Counted from the first letter of the stretch, positions 51,947-61,778 are shown. The stretch: DNA of 64,000 nucleotides from Buttiauxella sp049686335 (GCF_049686335.1 NZ_JBAVHX010000010.1:62001-126000), one strand, 5' to 3'. Notes: generated by a model from the letters alone, not told the origin. Program-made: numbers and translations.

Positions 51947-53269
51947 GTGCAACAGATAGCCCGCTCTGTCGCCCTGGCATTCGACAATTTGTCCCGGCCC
52001 CATCGCGTTATGCTGGGGTCACTTACAGTTCTTACACTTGCGGTCGCTGTCTGGCGACCGTACGTCTATCATCCTGAAGCCAGCCCTGTTATCAAAACCA
52101 TTGAGCTTGAGAAAAACGATATTCGTTCGTTACTTCCCGAAGCCAGTGAGCCGCTAGACCAGTCTCCGGACGCTGAAGACGATACCATTCCACAAGATGA
52201 GCTGGACGATAAAACCGCTGGTGAAACCGGGGTGCATGAGTATGACGTCTCCACCGGCGATACGCTTAGCAGCATCCTGAACCAGTACGGCATTGATATG
52301 GGTGATATCAGCCAGCTTGCCGCGGTAGATAAAGATCTGCGTAACCTGAAAATCGGTCAGCAACTTTCCTGGACACTGAATGACGATGGCGAACTACAAC
52401 GCCTCACATGGGAAATGTCGCGCCGTGAAACGCGTACCTATGACCGTTCAGGTAGTACCTTCAAGCTCAGCAGCGAAATGCAGCAAGGCGAATGGGTTAA
52501 CAACGTCATGAAAGGCACCGTTGGCAATAGTTTTGTCAGCAGCGCGAAAGATGCCGGCTTAACCAGTGCTGAAATCAGCGGCGTTATCAAGGCCATGCAG
52601 TGGCAAATGGACTTCCGCAAACTGAAGAAAGGCGATCAGTTCGCTGTGCTGATGTCACGTGAAATGCTTGATGGTAAACGTGAGCAAAGCCATTTGGTCG
52701 GCGTGCGTCTGCGCAGCAGTGGTAAAGATTACTACGCCATTCGTGCAGAAGACGGTAAGTTCTACGACCGCAGCGGTTCAGGTCTGGCGAAAGGCTTTAT
52801 GCGTTTCCCGACGGCAAAACAATTCCGTATCTCGTCAAACTTTAATCCTCGTCGCCTTAACCCGGTTACGGGTCGCATTGCGCCGCACAAAGGTGTCGAC
52901 TTTGCGATGCCGCAAGGGACTCCAGTGTTGTCAGTCGGTGATGGCGAAGTGGTGATGGCGAAACGTAGCGGAGCGGCAGGTTACTTTGTGGCTATACGTC
53001 ACGGGCGTACCTACACCACCCGTTACATGCACCTGAAGAAGCTGTTAGTCACGCCAGGACAGAAAGTGAAACGCGGTGATCGTATCGCATTGTCAGGCAA
53101 TACTGGCCGTTCTACTGGGCCGCATTTGCATTATGAAGTGTGGATTAACCAGCAAGCGGTGAACCCGTTGACAGCGAAACTGCCACGTACCGAAGGGCTT
53201 ACAGGCTCGGATCGTAACGAATATCTGGCTCAGGTTCGCGAAGTCACACCACAGCTAAGTTTGAATTAA
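51947..53269 (+). CDS. mepM: Murein DD-endopeptidase MepM
   Basis: MepM cleaves D-Ala-mDAP crosslinks so new murein can be inserted. The 440 residues (GTG start, as in E. coli) have an N-terminal membrane anchor (about 21-38), a LysM-like/OapA domain (VHEYDVSTGDTLSSILNQYG), and a C-terminal M23 peptidase. Its zinc motifs are HKGVDFAMPQGTPV and GPHLHYEVW. GAGGAAG precedes the start, 15 bases after znuA. Terminator at 53285. Confidence 0.96.
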   Translation: MQQIARSVALAFDNLSRPHRVMLGSLTVLTLAVAVWRPYVYHPEASPVIKTIELEKNDIRSLLPEASEPLDQSPDAEDDTIPQDELDDKTAGETGVHEYDVSTGDTLSSILNQYGIDMGDISQLAAVDKDLRNLKIGQQLSWTLNDDGELQRLTWEMSRRETRTYDRSGSTFKLSSEMQQGEWVNNVMKGTVGNSFVSSAKDAGLTSAEISGVIKAMQWQMDFRKLKKGDQFAVLMSREMLDGKREQSHLVGVRLRSSGKDYYAIRAEDGKFYDRSGSGLAKGFMRFPTAKQFRISSNFNPRRLNPVTGRIAPHKGVDFAMPQGTPVLSVGDGEVVMAKRSGAAGYFVAIRHGRTYTTRYMHLKKLLVTPGQKVKRGDRIALSGNTGRSTGPHLHYEVWINQQAVNPLTAKLPRTEGLTGSDRNEYLAQVREVTPQLSLN

Positions 53270-53284
53270 TCTAACGCTGTGAAC

Positions 53285-53312
53285 AAAGCCGGTACTGAGT
53301 GACCGGCTTTTT
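53285..53312 (+). terminator. Intrinsic terminator of mepM
   Basis: AAAGCCGGT pairs with ACCGGCTTT around an eight-base loop and continues with T residues. Confidence 0.92.
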
Positions 53313-53392
53313 CTTTGTCTGAAAGGCATTACCCCGCTAAGATACTTACAAATTCATGTCATCAATGATTTGATGCTGTACTGAGAATATGC

Positions 53393-54367
53393 ATGGAAAA
53401 AGCAAAAAAAAGTCACAGTGAGTTCATTCCTGAATTTCAAAAGGCCTTCTTGCACCCGAAATTTTGGGGCGCCTGGTTAGGCGTTGGCGCTTTCGCCGGA
53501 CTTGCTATGTTACCGCCATCTATCCGCGATCCTCTGCTGGGTAAAATTGGATGTATTGCCGGACGCTTTGGTAAAAGCGCTCGCCGTCGCGCGCAAATTA
53601 ACTTGCTGTATTGCTTCCCGGAAATGCCGGAAGCGGACCGTGAAGCTGTCATCGACAATATGTTTGCCACCGCACCGCAAGCGATGGTGATGATGGCGGA
53701 ATTGGCGCTCAAAGATCCGCAAAAAGTCATGCAACGCGTTGACTGGCATGGCAAAGAGATTATCGACGAGATTAAGCAACGCGAAGAGAATGTGATTTTC
53801 CTCGTGCCACACGGATGGGGCGTGGATATTCCGGCGATGTTGCTTGCGTCGCAGGGCCAAAAAATGGCTGCCATGTTCCATAACCAGGGCAACCCATTGT
53901 TCGACTACATGTGGAATACGGTACGTCGTCGTTTCGGTGGCCGTTTGCACGCGCGTAACGACGGGATTAAGCCATTTATTAGCTCAGTGCGTCAGGGGTA
54001 TTGGGGATACTATCTGCCCGATCAGGATCACGGCGCAGAACATAGCGAATTCGTCGATTTCTTCGGAACCTACAAAGCGACATTGCCCGCCATTGGCCGT
54101 TTGATGAAGGTTGCTCGTGCACGTGTAGTACCGCTTTTCCCGGTGTACAACAGCAAAACTCACCGTTTAGATATTCATATTCGTCCACCGATGGACGATT
54201 TAGTCGATGCGGACGACAACACCATTGCCCGTCGCATGAATGAAGAAGTCGAGATTTTGGTGGGACCGAATCTTGAACAGTACACCTGGATTTTGAAATT
54301 GCTCAAAACTCGCAAGGAAGGGGAGACCGAACCCTACCGCCGCAAAGAGCTTTATCCAAAGAAGTAA
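53393..54367 (+). CDS. lpxM: Lipid A myristoyltransferase LpxM
   Basis: LpxM adds the final myristoyl chain to Kdo2-lipid A at the inner membrane. The 324 residues (E. coli 323) have a membrane anchor near 26-45 (WLGVGAFAGLAMLPPSIRD). The late acyltransferase HxxxxD dyad is in FLVPHGWGVDIPAMLL. Other segments are MFHNQGNPLFDYMWNTVRRRFGG-like (split here at NTVRRR) and WGYYLPDQDHG. It is monocistronic between two terminators. Confidence 0.97.
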   Translation: MEKAKKSHSEFIPEFQKAFLHPKFWGAWLGVGAFAGLAMLPPSIRDPLLGKIGCIAGRFGKSARRRAQINLLYCFPEMPEADREAVIDNMFATAPQAMVMMAELALKDPQKVMQRVDWHGKEIIDEIKQREENVIFLVPHGWGVDIPAMLLASQGQKMAAMFHNQGNPLFDYMWNTVRRRFGGRLHARNDGIKPFISSVRQGYWGYYLPDQDHGAEHSEFVDFFGTYKATLPAIGRLMKVARARVVPLFPVYNSKTHRLDIHIRPPMDDLVDADDNTIARRMNEEVEILVGPNLEQYTWILKLLKTRKEGETEPYRRKELYPKK

Positions 54368-54382
54368 GAAATAACCATTAAA

Positions 54383-54404
54383 AAAGGGGCCATTTGGCCC
54401 CTTT
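54383..54404. terminator. Bidirectional terminator between lpxM and pykA
   Basis: AAAGGGGCC pairs with GGCCCCTTT around a four-base loop, with A-run before and T after. It sits between convergent genes. Confidence 0.9.
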
Positions 54405-54421
54405 GTCATCCTGCGGTTGAA

Positions 54422-55864
54422 TTACTCAACACACAGAATACGCGTCGTGTTGGTGGTACCAATGGTACTCATCACATCGCCCTGGGTAACGATGACCAGG
54501 TCACCAGAAACCAGGTAACCTTTGTCACGTAGTAGAATTACCGCATCGTTTGCTGCGGCAACGCCGTCGCTTGGGCTATCGAAATACACTGGCGTTACAC
54601 CACGGTACAAAGAGGTGAGGTTCAACGTACGCTCATGACGAGACATAGCGAAAATTGGCAGACCGGAGCTGATACGAGAAGTCATCAACGCAGTACGGCC
54701 AGATTCTGTCATGGTAATAATCGCAGTCACACCCTTCAGGTGGTTAGCCGCATACATGGCAGACATCGCAATCGCTTCTTCAACGTTGTCGAACTGCACG
54801 TCCAGACGGTGTTTTGAAACGTTGATACTTGGGATCTTTTCAGCGCCCAGGCAAACACGCGCCATCGCCGCAACGGTTTCAGCCGGGTATTGACCCGCTG
54901 CGGTTTCCGCAGACAACATCACCGCATCCGTACCATCAAGAACGGCGTTCGCCACGTCCATGACTTCAGCACGCGTTGGCATTGGGTTGGTGATCATCGA
55001 CTCCATCATCTGAGTCGCAGTGATTACCGCACGGTTCAGCTTACGCGCACGGCGAATCAGGGTCTTCTGAATCCCGACCAGCTCAGGATCACCGATTTCA
55101 ACGCCCAGGTCACCACGGGCAACCATGACCACGTCAGAAGCCAGGATAACATCGTCCATCGCCGCTTCGTCGCATACCGCTTCAGCACGTTCAACTTTTG
55201 CGACAATCTTCGCGTCACAACCTGCATCGCGCGCCAGGCGGCGTGCGTAGTTCAAGTCTTCGCCACAACGAGGGAAGGATACCGCCAGGTAATCGACACC
55301 GATTTTCGCCGCAGTCAGAATATCGGCTTTGTCTTTATCGGTCAGCGCTTCGGCTGACAGGCCGCCACCCAGTTTGTTGATCCCTTTGTTGTTCGACAGC
55401 GGGCCACCTACGGTAACCTCGGTGAACACTTTCATACCCTGAACTTCGAGTACTTTTAACTGCACACGGCCATCATCAAGCAGCAGGATATCACCGGTCA
55501 CTACGTCAGCTGGCAGACCTTTATAGTCGATGCCCACTTTCTCTTTGTCGCCTTCACCTTTACCCAGGTTGGCATCAAGCAGGAATTTGTCACCGATATT
55601 CAGGAAAACTTTACCTTCTTTAAAGGTAGAGACACGAATCTTTGGACCTTGCAAATCGCCCAGAATAGCGACATGACGACCCAGTTTCGCGGCAATTTCG
55701 CGAACTTTATCAGCACGGATCTGATGATCTTCTGCGGTGCCGTGGGAAAAGTTCATACGCACCACGTTGGCGCCAGCTGCGATAATCTTTTCCAGATTAT
55801 TGTCGCGATCGGTTGCCGGGCCTAAAGTGGTAACGATTTTGGTTCTACGTAGCCGTCTGGACAT
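54422..55864 (-). CDS. pykA: Pyruvate kinase II
   Basis: PykA converts phosphoenolpyruvate and ADP to pyruvate and ATP and is the AMP-activated isozyme. The 480 residues equal E. coli PykA. The barrel begins RRLRRTKIVTTLGPATDRDN, then NFSHGTAEDH, the catalytic LDDGRVQLKV region, MVARGDLGVEIGDPEL, and ATQMMESMITNPMPTRAEVMD. The C-terminal effector domain ends TNTTRILCVE. Its 131-base leader separates it from hexR. Confidence 0.97.
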   Translation of the reverse strand: MSRRLRRTKIVTTLGPATDRDNNLEKIIAAGANVVRMNFSHGTAEDHQIRADKVREIAAKLGRHVAILGDLQGPKIRVSTFKEGKVFLNIGDKFLLDANLGKGEGDKEKVGIDYKGLPADVVTGDILLLDDGRVQLKVLEVQGMKVFTEVTVGGPLSNNKGINKLGGGLSAEALTDKDKADILTAAKIGVDYLAVSFPRCGEDLNYARRLARDAGCDAKIVAKVERAEAVCDEAAMDDVILASDVVMVARGDLGVEIGDPELVGIQKTLIRRARKLNRAVITATQMMESMITNPMPTRAEVMDVANAVLDGTDAVMLSAETAAGQYPAETVAAMARVCLGAEKIPSINVSKHRLDVQFDNVEEAIAMSAMYAANHLKGVTAIITMTESGRTALMTSRISSGLPIFAMSRHERTLNLTSLYRGVTPVYFDSPSDGVAAANDAVILLRDKGYLVSGDLVIVTQGDVMSTIGTTNTTRILCVE

Positions 55865-55995
55865 GTATTACTCCGTTGACTGAAACAACTTTGGTGTTGC
55901 GTTAACAAAAGATTCGGTAAATCGGAATGCGTTGAAAAACGCAATGCAACAACTTAACCGAATGACCTAAAAAGTTACAGCTTTGTTATAAAAAC

Positions 55996-56865
55996 TTACG
56001 TGTTGTCGCCAGAGACAAACATTCCCTTATCAAAACGCGATTCCTTGAGCGCTTCTTTGACTCGCTTCAAGTTATCTCTGAATTTCGCCCCGCGACGTAA
56101 AGTAAAACCGGTTGCCAGCACATCAATGACTGTTAATTGAGCAAGGCGGGAGACCATCGGCATATAAATGTCAGTATCCTCCGGTACGTCGAGCAGTAAA
56201 GAGAGCGTCGCTTCGCGAGCCAGTGGCGAGCCTTCTGAGGTTATCGCCAGCACGATAGCGTCGTTCTCGCGTGCTAATTGCGCCAGTTCCACCAGGTTTT
56301 TGGTGCGCCCGGTGTGGGAGATAAGCACAACAACATCTTCTTCGCTGCAATTCATGCAACTCATGCGCTGCAAAACGACATCGTCGGAATAGATAACCGG
56401 CACGTTAAAACGAAAGAATTTGTTCATCGCATCATGGGCGACGGCGGCCGAGGAACCCAAACCAAAGAAAGCTATTTTCTTGGCTTGGGTGAGTAAATCC
56501 ACCGCGCGATTGACTGCGGCCATATCCAGTGATTGCCGCACCTGGTCAAGACTGGCCATCGCGGATTCGAAGATTTTGCCGGTATAAGCTTCAACGCTAT
56601 CGTCTTCATCAACATTCCGGTTTACATAAGGAGTGCCATTCGCCAGACTTTGCGCTAAATGTAATTTAAAATCTGGGAAGCCTTTCGTTTCAAGACGGCG
56701 GCAAAAGCGGTTGACGGTCGGTTCGCTGACTTCAGCACTGCGGGCGAGGGTGGCAATGCTTGAATGAATGGCATCTTGCGGAGCGGTGAGAATCACTTCT
56801 GCGACTTTACGTTCTGATTTGCTAAGGTGTTCCAGTTGGGACTGGATTTTGTCCAGCATATTCAT
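55996..56865 (-). CDS. hexR: Central carbon regulator HexR (RpiR family)
   Basis: HexR represses zwf and other Entner-Doudoroff and gluconeogenic targets and is released by 2-keto-3-deoxy-6-phosphogluconate. ATG 56865 gives 289 residues (MNMLDKIQSQLEHLSKSERK), as in E. coli; the ORF extends 22 codons upstream without similarity. An N-terminal RpiR-type HTH (AEVSEPTVNRFCRRLETKGF) and C-terminal SIS domain (IAFFGLGSSAAVAHDA, VVLISHTGRTKN) are clear. It is divergent from zwf across about 350 bases. Confidence 0.96.
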   Translation of the reverse strand: MNMLDKIQSQLEHLSKSERKVAEVILTAPQDAIHSSIATLARSAEVSEPTVNRFCRRLETKGFPDFKLHLAQSLANGTPYVNRNVDEDDSVEAYTGKIFESAMASLDQVRQSLDMAAVNRAVDLLTQAKKIAFFGLGSSAAVAHDAMNKFFRFNVPVIYSDDVVLQRMSCMNCSEEDVVVLISHTGRTKNLVELAQLARENDAIVLAITSEGSPLAREATLSLLLDVPEDTDIYMPMVSRLAQLTVIDVLATGFTLRRGAKFRDNLKRVKEALKESRFDKGMFVSGDNT

Positions 56866-57163
56866 AGGTGTCCGACACTCATGGATTTTGTCGATTTCTA
56901 TAACAGGAGAAATCGTGGCACGATTTAGCAAGAATATACGCTTGCCCTTCAGCGAAGGGGCAAGATAATCGGTGTAACGATGTTGTTTTTTTTCATTACA
57001 TGATCAGTGTCTAACTTTAGACATGATATACATCGACAACAAATCGTCAGAAATTTCCACCACACATCGCTAAAAGTGGCTCTGACGGGCAAGGGTTGCC
57101 CAAATACACGATCAAATAATTGGCAATGGTTTACCTGGATTCACCAAAAGCAGTACATTGTTG

Positions 57164-57178
57164 TGTAATAAAATTACA
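57164..57178 (+). promoter_or_regulatory. HexR operator of zwf
   Basis: TGTAATAAAATTACA is a perfect palindrome matching the HexR consensus, 40 bases before the zwf ATG. The rest of the 352-base hexR-zwf gap is AT-rich with no other recognised element. Confidence 0.92.
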
Positions 57179-57217
57179 AACGGGCCGGTACATATACCCG
57201 AAACGAGGAGAATAAAC

Positions 57218-58693
57218 ATGGCGGTAACACAGACAGCTCAGGCATGTGACCTGGTGATTTTCGGCGCAAAAGGCGACCTTGCGCGTCGGAAGCTGCTGCC
57301 ATCCCTGTATCAGTTGGAAAAGGCGGGGCAGATCCATCCGGAAACACGCATCCTGGGCGTGGGCCGCGCAGACTGGGATAAAGAGGCGTATACCAAAGTG
57401 GTGCGTGAAGCGATCGAAACCTTTATGAAGGAAAAGATCGACGAAAGCCTCTGGGATAAATTGAGTGGCCGTCTTGATTTTTGCAATCTGGATGTTAACG
57501 ACACGGCAGCTTTTACCAAACTCGGTAAGATGCTCGATCAGCAAAACCGCGTCACTATCAACTACTTTGCAATGCCACCAAGTACTTTTGGCGCAATCTG
57601 TAAAGGTCTGGGTAAGGCGAAGCTCAACGCCAAACCTGCTCGCGTTGTGATGGAAAAACCACTCGGTACTTCGCTTGCGACCTCCCAGGAAATCAACGAC
57701 CAGGTGGGTGAGTATTTTGAAGAGTGCCAGGTCTACCGTATTGACCACTATTTAGGTAAAGAAACCGTTCTGAACCTGCTGGCGCTGCGTTTTGCTAACT
57801 CCCTGTTCGCAAATAACTGGGATAACAAAACTATCGACCACGTGGAAATCACGGTTGCTGAAGAAGTTGGCATCGAAGGACGCTGGGGTTATTTTGATCA
57901 GGCCGGGCAGATGCGCGACATGATTCAAAACCACCTGTTGCAAATCCTGTGCATGATTGCCATGTCTCCTCCATCAGACCTGACGGCTGACCATATCCGC
58001 GACGAGAAAGTCAAAGTTTTGCAATCTCTTCGCCGTATCGACCGCAGCAATGTGCGTGAGAAAACGGTTCGCGGCCAGTACACTTCTGGTTTTGCGCAGG
58101 GTAAAAAAGTTCCAGGCTACCTGGAAGAAGAAGGCGCGAACAAATCCAGCGGTACCGAAACTTTTGTGGCTATCCGTGTGGATATCGACAACTGGCGTTG
58201 GGCTGGTGTGCCGTTCTACCTGCGTACCGGTAAACGTCTGCCAACCAAATGCTCTGAGGTTGTGGTCTACTTCAAGAGTCCTGCGCTGAACCTGTTTAAA
58301 GATTCATGGCAGGATTTGCCGCAGAACAAGCTCACCATTCGTCTGCAGCCAGATGAGGGTGTGGATATCCAGGTACTCAACAAAGTGCCAGGGCTTGATC
58401 ACAAGCACAACCTGCAAACCACCAAACTGGATCTGAGCTACTCCGAAACCTTTAACGAATCTCATCTGGCAGATGCTTACGAGCGCCTGCTGCTGGAAAC
58501 CATGCGTGGTATTCAGGCTCTGTTCGTGCGTCGCGATGAAGTAGAAGAAGCGTGGAAATGGGTCGACTCTATCACTGAAGCGTGGGCTGCAGACAACGAT
58601 GCACCGAAACCTTACCAGGCGGGTACCTGGGGGCCAGTGGCTTCAGTTGCGATGATTACCCGTGATGGGCGTTCCTGGAACGAGTTCGAATAA
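57218..58693 (+). CDS. zwf: Glucose-6-phosphate 1-dehydrogenase
   Basis: Zwf oxidises glucose 6-phosphate with NADP+ to 6-phosphogluconolactone. ATG 57218 after GAGGAG gives 491 residues as in E. coli. The nucleotide-binding start is DLVIFGAKGDLARRKLLPSL. The active-site signature RIDHYLGKE and VMEKPLGTSL are present. The open frame extends 20 codons upstream across the HexR operator, which rules out that start. It feeds edd-eda downstream. Confidence 0.98.
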   Translation: MAVTQTAQACDLVIFGAKGDLARRKLLPSLYQLEKAGQIHPETRILGVGRADWDKEAYTKVVREAIETFMKEKIDESLWDKLSGRLDFCNLDVNDTAAFTKLGKMLDQQNRVTINYFAMPPSTFGAICKGLGKAKLNAKPARVVMEKPLGTSLATSQEINDQVGEYFEECQVYRIDHYLGKETVLNLLALRFANSLFANNWDNKTIDHVEITVAEEVGIEGRWGYFDQAGQMRDMIQNHLLQILCMIAMSPPSDLTADHIRDEKVKVLQSLRRIDRSNVREKTVRGQYTSGFAQGKKVPGYLEEEGANKSSGTETFVAIRVDIDNWRWAGVPFYLRTGKRLPTKCSEVVVYFKSPALNLFKDSWQDLPQNKLTIRLQPDEGVDIQVLNKVPGLDHKHNLQTTKLDLSYSETFNESHLADAYERLLLETMRGIQALFVRRDEVEEAWKWVDSITEAWAADNDAPKPYQAGTWGPVASVAMITRDGRSWNEFE

Positions 58694-58885
58694 TCCGCGT
58701 CATCCTTGAGTTGCAGGGGTGTTGGCAGCACTCGCTCGCCCGAATCACTTACTTATGTAAGCTCATCGGGATTAATGAGAGACTCCTGTCTCTCACCGGA
58801 GGCCAGCCTTTGGCTGATCAAATTCGTTCCAGACGAATTTGTCACTGCGTTTGCCGCCTACCTGCAACTCGAATGATTTAGGGGA
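58692..58885. repeat. ERIC element D, 194-bp variant with internal insertion
   Basis: Normal ERIC halves (GTCATCCTTGAGTTGCAGG and CCTGCAACTCGAATGATT) enclose about 68 extra bases after ATCGGGATTA. These contain three small hairpins (GAGAGACTCC/TCTCTC, GGCCAGCC/GGCTG, CAAATTCG/CGAATTTG). Same length as element C. It starts at the zwf stop codon. Confidence 0.88.
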
Positions 58886-58930
58886 TAAAACTCATCGGAT
58901 TTTGCAAAAACCGCGTAACAAGTGGTTTGC

Positions 58931-58948
58931 ATTTTACCGGTAACATGA
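58931..58948 (+). promoter_or_regulatory. Probable GntR operator upstream of edd
   Basis: The site contains the perfect ten-base palindrome TTACCGGTAA followed by CATGA, close to the GntR operator known for gluconate genes and edd-eda. It lies about 200 bases before edd, ahead of the zwf-type terminator hairpin at 58982. Confidence 0.6.
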
Positions 58949-58981
58949 TCTAACACCAAAGTGGTGCAAATTTTTTAATTT

Positions 58982-59018
58982 AAAAGCCCTGACTGGATTC
59001 ACCAGCAGGGCTTTTTTA
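58982..59018 (+). terminator. Intrinsic terminator between zwf and edd
   Basis: AAAAGCCCTG pairs with CAGGGCTTTT, followed by further T. It can end zwf transcription, or lie in the edd leader if the edd promoter is upstream of it. Confidence 0.82.
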
Positions 59019-59141
59019 TTTACACTAGCTGAAGCGATTTTGCCCTGATGGTACGGATTGCCGCCTCACGAGACGAAAACAGAGCCGGTAACGTCGACCA
59101 CCTGCCCAAAGCGACGGCAGCCACTTTAAAGAGGATCTTTT

Positions 59142-60953
59142 ATGAATCCAATTTTGTTACGCGTAACAAAACGCATCGTTGAACGCTCCCGCCAGACCCG
59201 TGAAACTTATCTGGCCCGCATCGAAAAAGCGAAGTCCAACACCGTCCATCGTTCTGAGTTGGCGTGTGGGAATCTGGCCCACGGATTTGCGGCTTGCCAA
59301 CCAGATGATAAAGCCGCGCTGAAGAGCATGTTGCGTAACAATATTGCGATCATTACTTCCTATAACGACATGCTCTCAGCCCATCAACCGTATGAGTATT
59401 ACCCTGACCAGATCCGTAAAGCGCTGCATTCAGTTGGTGCCGTAGGGCAAGTTGCGGGCGGTGTGCCAGCCATGTGCGATGGTGTGACGCAAGGCCAGGA
59501 TGGAATGGAGTTGTCTTTGCTCAGTCGCGAGATTATCGCGATGTCTACCGCTATCGGTCTGTCACACAATATGTTCGACGGTGCGCTGTACCTGGGGGTA
59601 TGCGACAAAATCGTCCCTGGTTTGACTATGGCTGCACTGTCATTTGGTCATTTACCCGCGGTGTTTGTCCCGTCAGGCCCGATGGCCAGCGGTTTAGCAA
59701 ATAAAGAGAAAGTCCGTATCCGCCAGCTTTATGCAGAAGGCAAAGTTGACCGTATGGCTTTACTTGATTCTGAAGCTGCGTCCTATCATGCGCCAGGTAC
59801 CTGCACCTTCTATGGCACCGCCAACACCAACCAGATGGTGGTTGAGTTTATGGGGATGCAATTGCCAGGATCATCGTTCGTTCATCCAGATGCCCCGTTG
59901 CGCCATGAGTTAACGGCAGCGGCGGCACGTCAGGTGACACGCCTTACCGGTAACGGTAATGAGTGGATGCCAATCGGTAAAATGATTGACGAAAAGGTCG
60001 TGGTCAATGGCATTGTTGCGTTGCTGGCAACCGGCGGTTCAACCAACCACACCATGCACCTGGTGGCGATGGCGCGTGCGGCAGGTATCATCATTAACTG
60101 GGATGACTTCTCTGATCTTTCTGATGTGGTGCCGTTACTGGCGCGCCTGTACCCGAACGGCCCGGCAGATATCAACCATTTCCAGGCAGCGGGCGGTGTA
60201 CCTGTGCTGATGCGCGAATTGCTGAAAGGTGGGTTGCTGCATGAAGATGTGAATACCGTCGCGGGCTTTGGCTTGCACCACTACACCATGGAACCATGGC
60301 TGGATAAGGGTCAACTTGCGTGGCGTGAAGGGGCAACAACCGCACTGGATACCGATGTTATCGCGACCTTTGAAAAACCATTCTCCAAACACGGCGGCAC
60401 CAAAGTCCTTAGCGGTAACCTCGGTCGCGCCGTGATGAAAACCTCTGCGGTACCGGTAGAAAACCAAATCATCGAAGCGCCAGCGGTTATTTTTGAAAGC
60501 CAGCATGATGTGTTACCTGCGTTTGAAGCAGGTCTTCTTGACCGTGATTGCGTGGTTGTTGTGCGTCATCAAGGGCCAAAAGCGAACGGCATGCCAGAAT
60601 TACATAAACTTATGCCGCCACTTGGGGTATTATTGGACCGCTGTTTCAAAATTTCGTTAGTCACTGATGGACGGCTGTCGGGCGCGTCAGGTAAGGTGCC
60701 CTCTGCCATTCATGTTACCCCAGAAGCTTATGATGGTGGGCTGCTGGCAAAAGTCCGTGATGGCGATATGATTCGCGTCAACGGTCAAACGGGTGAACTG
60801 ACATTGCTGGTCGATGATGCCGAGTTGGAAAAACGCACTGCATACCACCCGGATCTCAGCGCAGAACGCGTGGGAACCGGGCGTGAACTATTTAGCGCGT
60901 TACGCGAACAGTTATCTGGCGCGGAACAGGGCGCGACCTGCATTAAATTTTAA
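59142..60953 (+). CDS. edd: Phosphogluconate dehydratase
   Basis: Edd dehydrates 6-phosphogluconate to 2-keto-3-deoxy-6-phosphogluconate using a [4Fe-4S] cluster. The 603 residues equal E. coli. IlvD/Edd signatures are seen in GGVPAMCDGVTQGQDGMELS, APGTCTFYGTANTNQM with a cluster Cys, and SLVTDGRLSGASGKVPSAIHV (C-terminal signature). GAGGATC precedes the ATG. eda follows after 63 bases. Confidence 0.98.
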   Translation: MNPILLRVTKRIVERSRQTRETYLARIEKAKSNTVHRSELACGNLAHGFAACQPDDKAALKSMLRNNIAIITSYNDMLSAHQPYEYYPDQIRKALHSVGAVGQVAGGVPAMCDGVTQGQDGMELSLLSREIIAMSTAIGLSHNMFDGALYLGVCDKIVPGLTMAALSFGHLPAVFVPSGPMASGLANKEKVRIRQLYAEGKVDRMALLDSEAASYHAPGTCTFYGTANTNQMVVEFMGMQLPGSSFVHPDAPLRHELTAAAARQVTRLTGNGNEWMPIGKMIDEKVVVNGIVALLATGGSTNHTMHLVAMARAAGIIINWDDFSDLSDVVPLLARLYPNGPADINHFQAAGGVPVLMRELLKGGLLHEDVNTVAGFGLHHYTMEPWLDKGQLAWREGATTALDTDVIATFEKPFSKHGGTKVLSGNLGRAVMKTSAVPVENQIIEAPAVIFESQHDVLPAFEAGLLDRDCVVVVRHQGPKANGMPELHKLMPPLGVLLDRCFKISLVTDGRLSGASGKVPSAIHVTPEAYDGGLLAKVRDGDMIRVNGQTGELTLLVDDAELEKRTAYHPDLSAERVGTGRELFSALREQLSGAEQGATCIKF

Positions 60954-61016
60954 GGACCAGATGCAGCAATTGCCGCACTGGAAATGAATGATAAAGTTGG
61001 TTGAAGAGGCTCTTAG

Positions 61017-61655
61017 ATGAAAAACTGGAAAACTACTGCGGAACAGATCCTGAAAACAGGACCGGTCGTTCCGGTTATCGTAGTAAACAAACTGGAACAC
61101 GCAGTACCAATGGCTAAAGCGTTAGTGGCTGGCGGTGTTCGCGTTCTGGAAGTGACTCTGCGTACTCCATGTGCGATGGACGCTATCCGTGCAATCGCGA
61201 AAGAAGTCCCGGAAGCGATTATCGGTGCGGGTACCGTTCTGAACCCACAACAACTGGCAGAAGTAACCGAAGCTGGCGCGCAGTTTGCTATCAGCCCAGG
61301 CCTGACTGAACCATTGTTGAAAGCAGCAACTGAAGGCACCATCCCATTGATCCCAGGTATCAGCACCGTTTCTGAACTGATGCTGGGTCTGGACTACGGC
61401 TTGAAAGAGTTCAAATTCTTCCCAGCTGAAGCCAATGGCGGAACCAAAGCTTTGCAAGCAATCGCGGGTCCATTCTCTCAGGTTCGTTTCTGCCCAACCG
61501 GCGGTATCACTCCAGCGAACTACCGTGACTACCTGGCGCTGAAAAGCGTTCTGTGTATCGGTGGTTCCTGGTTGGTTCCGGCTGACGCGTTGGAAGCAGG
61601 TGATTTTGATCGTATCACCCAGCTTGCTCGTGAAGCCGTCGAAGGCGCGAAATAA
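61017..61655 (+). CDS. eda: KDPG/KHG aldolase
   Basis: Eda splits 2-keto-3-deoxy-6-phosphogluconate into pyruvate and glyceraldehyde 3-phosphate and also acts on KHG and oxaloacetate. The 212 residues (E. coli 213) contain the catalytic Glu in RVLEVTLRT, GAGTVLNP and the Schiff-base Lys in LKEFKFFPAEANGG. AGAGGC lies before the ATG. The last codons overlap the left end of ERIC E. In an organism with rhamnogalacturonan and uronate use it also ends those pathways. Confidence 0.98.
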   Translation: MKNWKTTAEQILKTGPVVPVIVVNKLEHAVPMAKALVAGGVRVLEVTLRTPCAMDAIRAIAKEVPEAIIGAGTVLNPQQLAEVTEAGAQFAISPGLTEPLLKAATEGTIPLIPGISTVSELMLGLDYGLKEFKFFPAEANGGTKALQAIAGPFSQVRFCPTGGITPANYRDYLALKSVLCIGGSWLVPADALEAGDFDRITQLAREAVEGAK

Positions 61656-61777
61656 CACTTCATTCTTCGAGCCGCATCTGTGTTGGCATCCTTGCTCACC
61701 CCAGTCACTTACTCATGTAAGCTCCTGGGGATTTGCTGCGTCGCCGCCTTGATGCAACACGAATTATTCGTGTTATT
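61651..61777. repeat. ERIC element E (127 bp)
   Basis: Terminal repeats AATAACAC and GTGTTATT bound the ERIC core, which contains GTAAGCTCCTGGGGATT, the ERIC1R primer-like sequence. The left end overlaps the eda stop. Confidence 0.92.
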
Positions 61778-61778
61778 G

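Noticed and set aside
57158..57217. Upstream start for zwf
   Set aside because: It would translate across the HexR operator; the downstream ATG has GAGGAG and matches the E. coli N-terminus.
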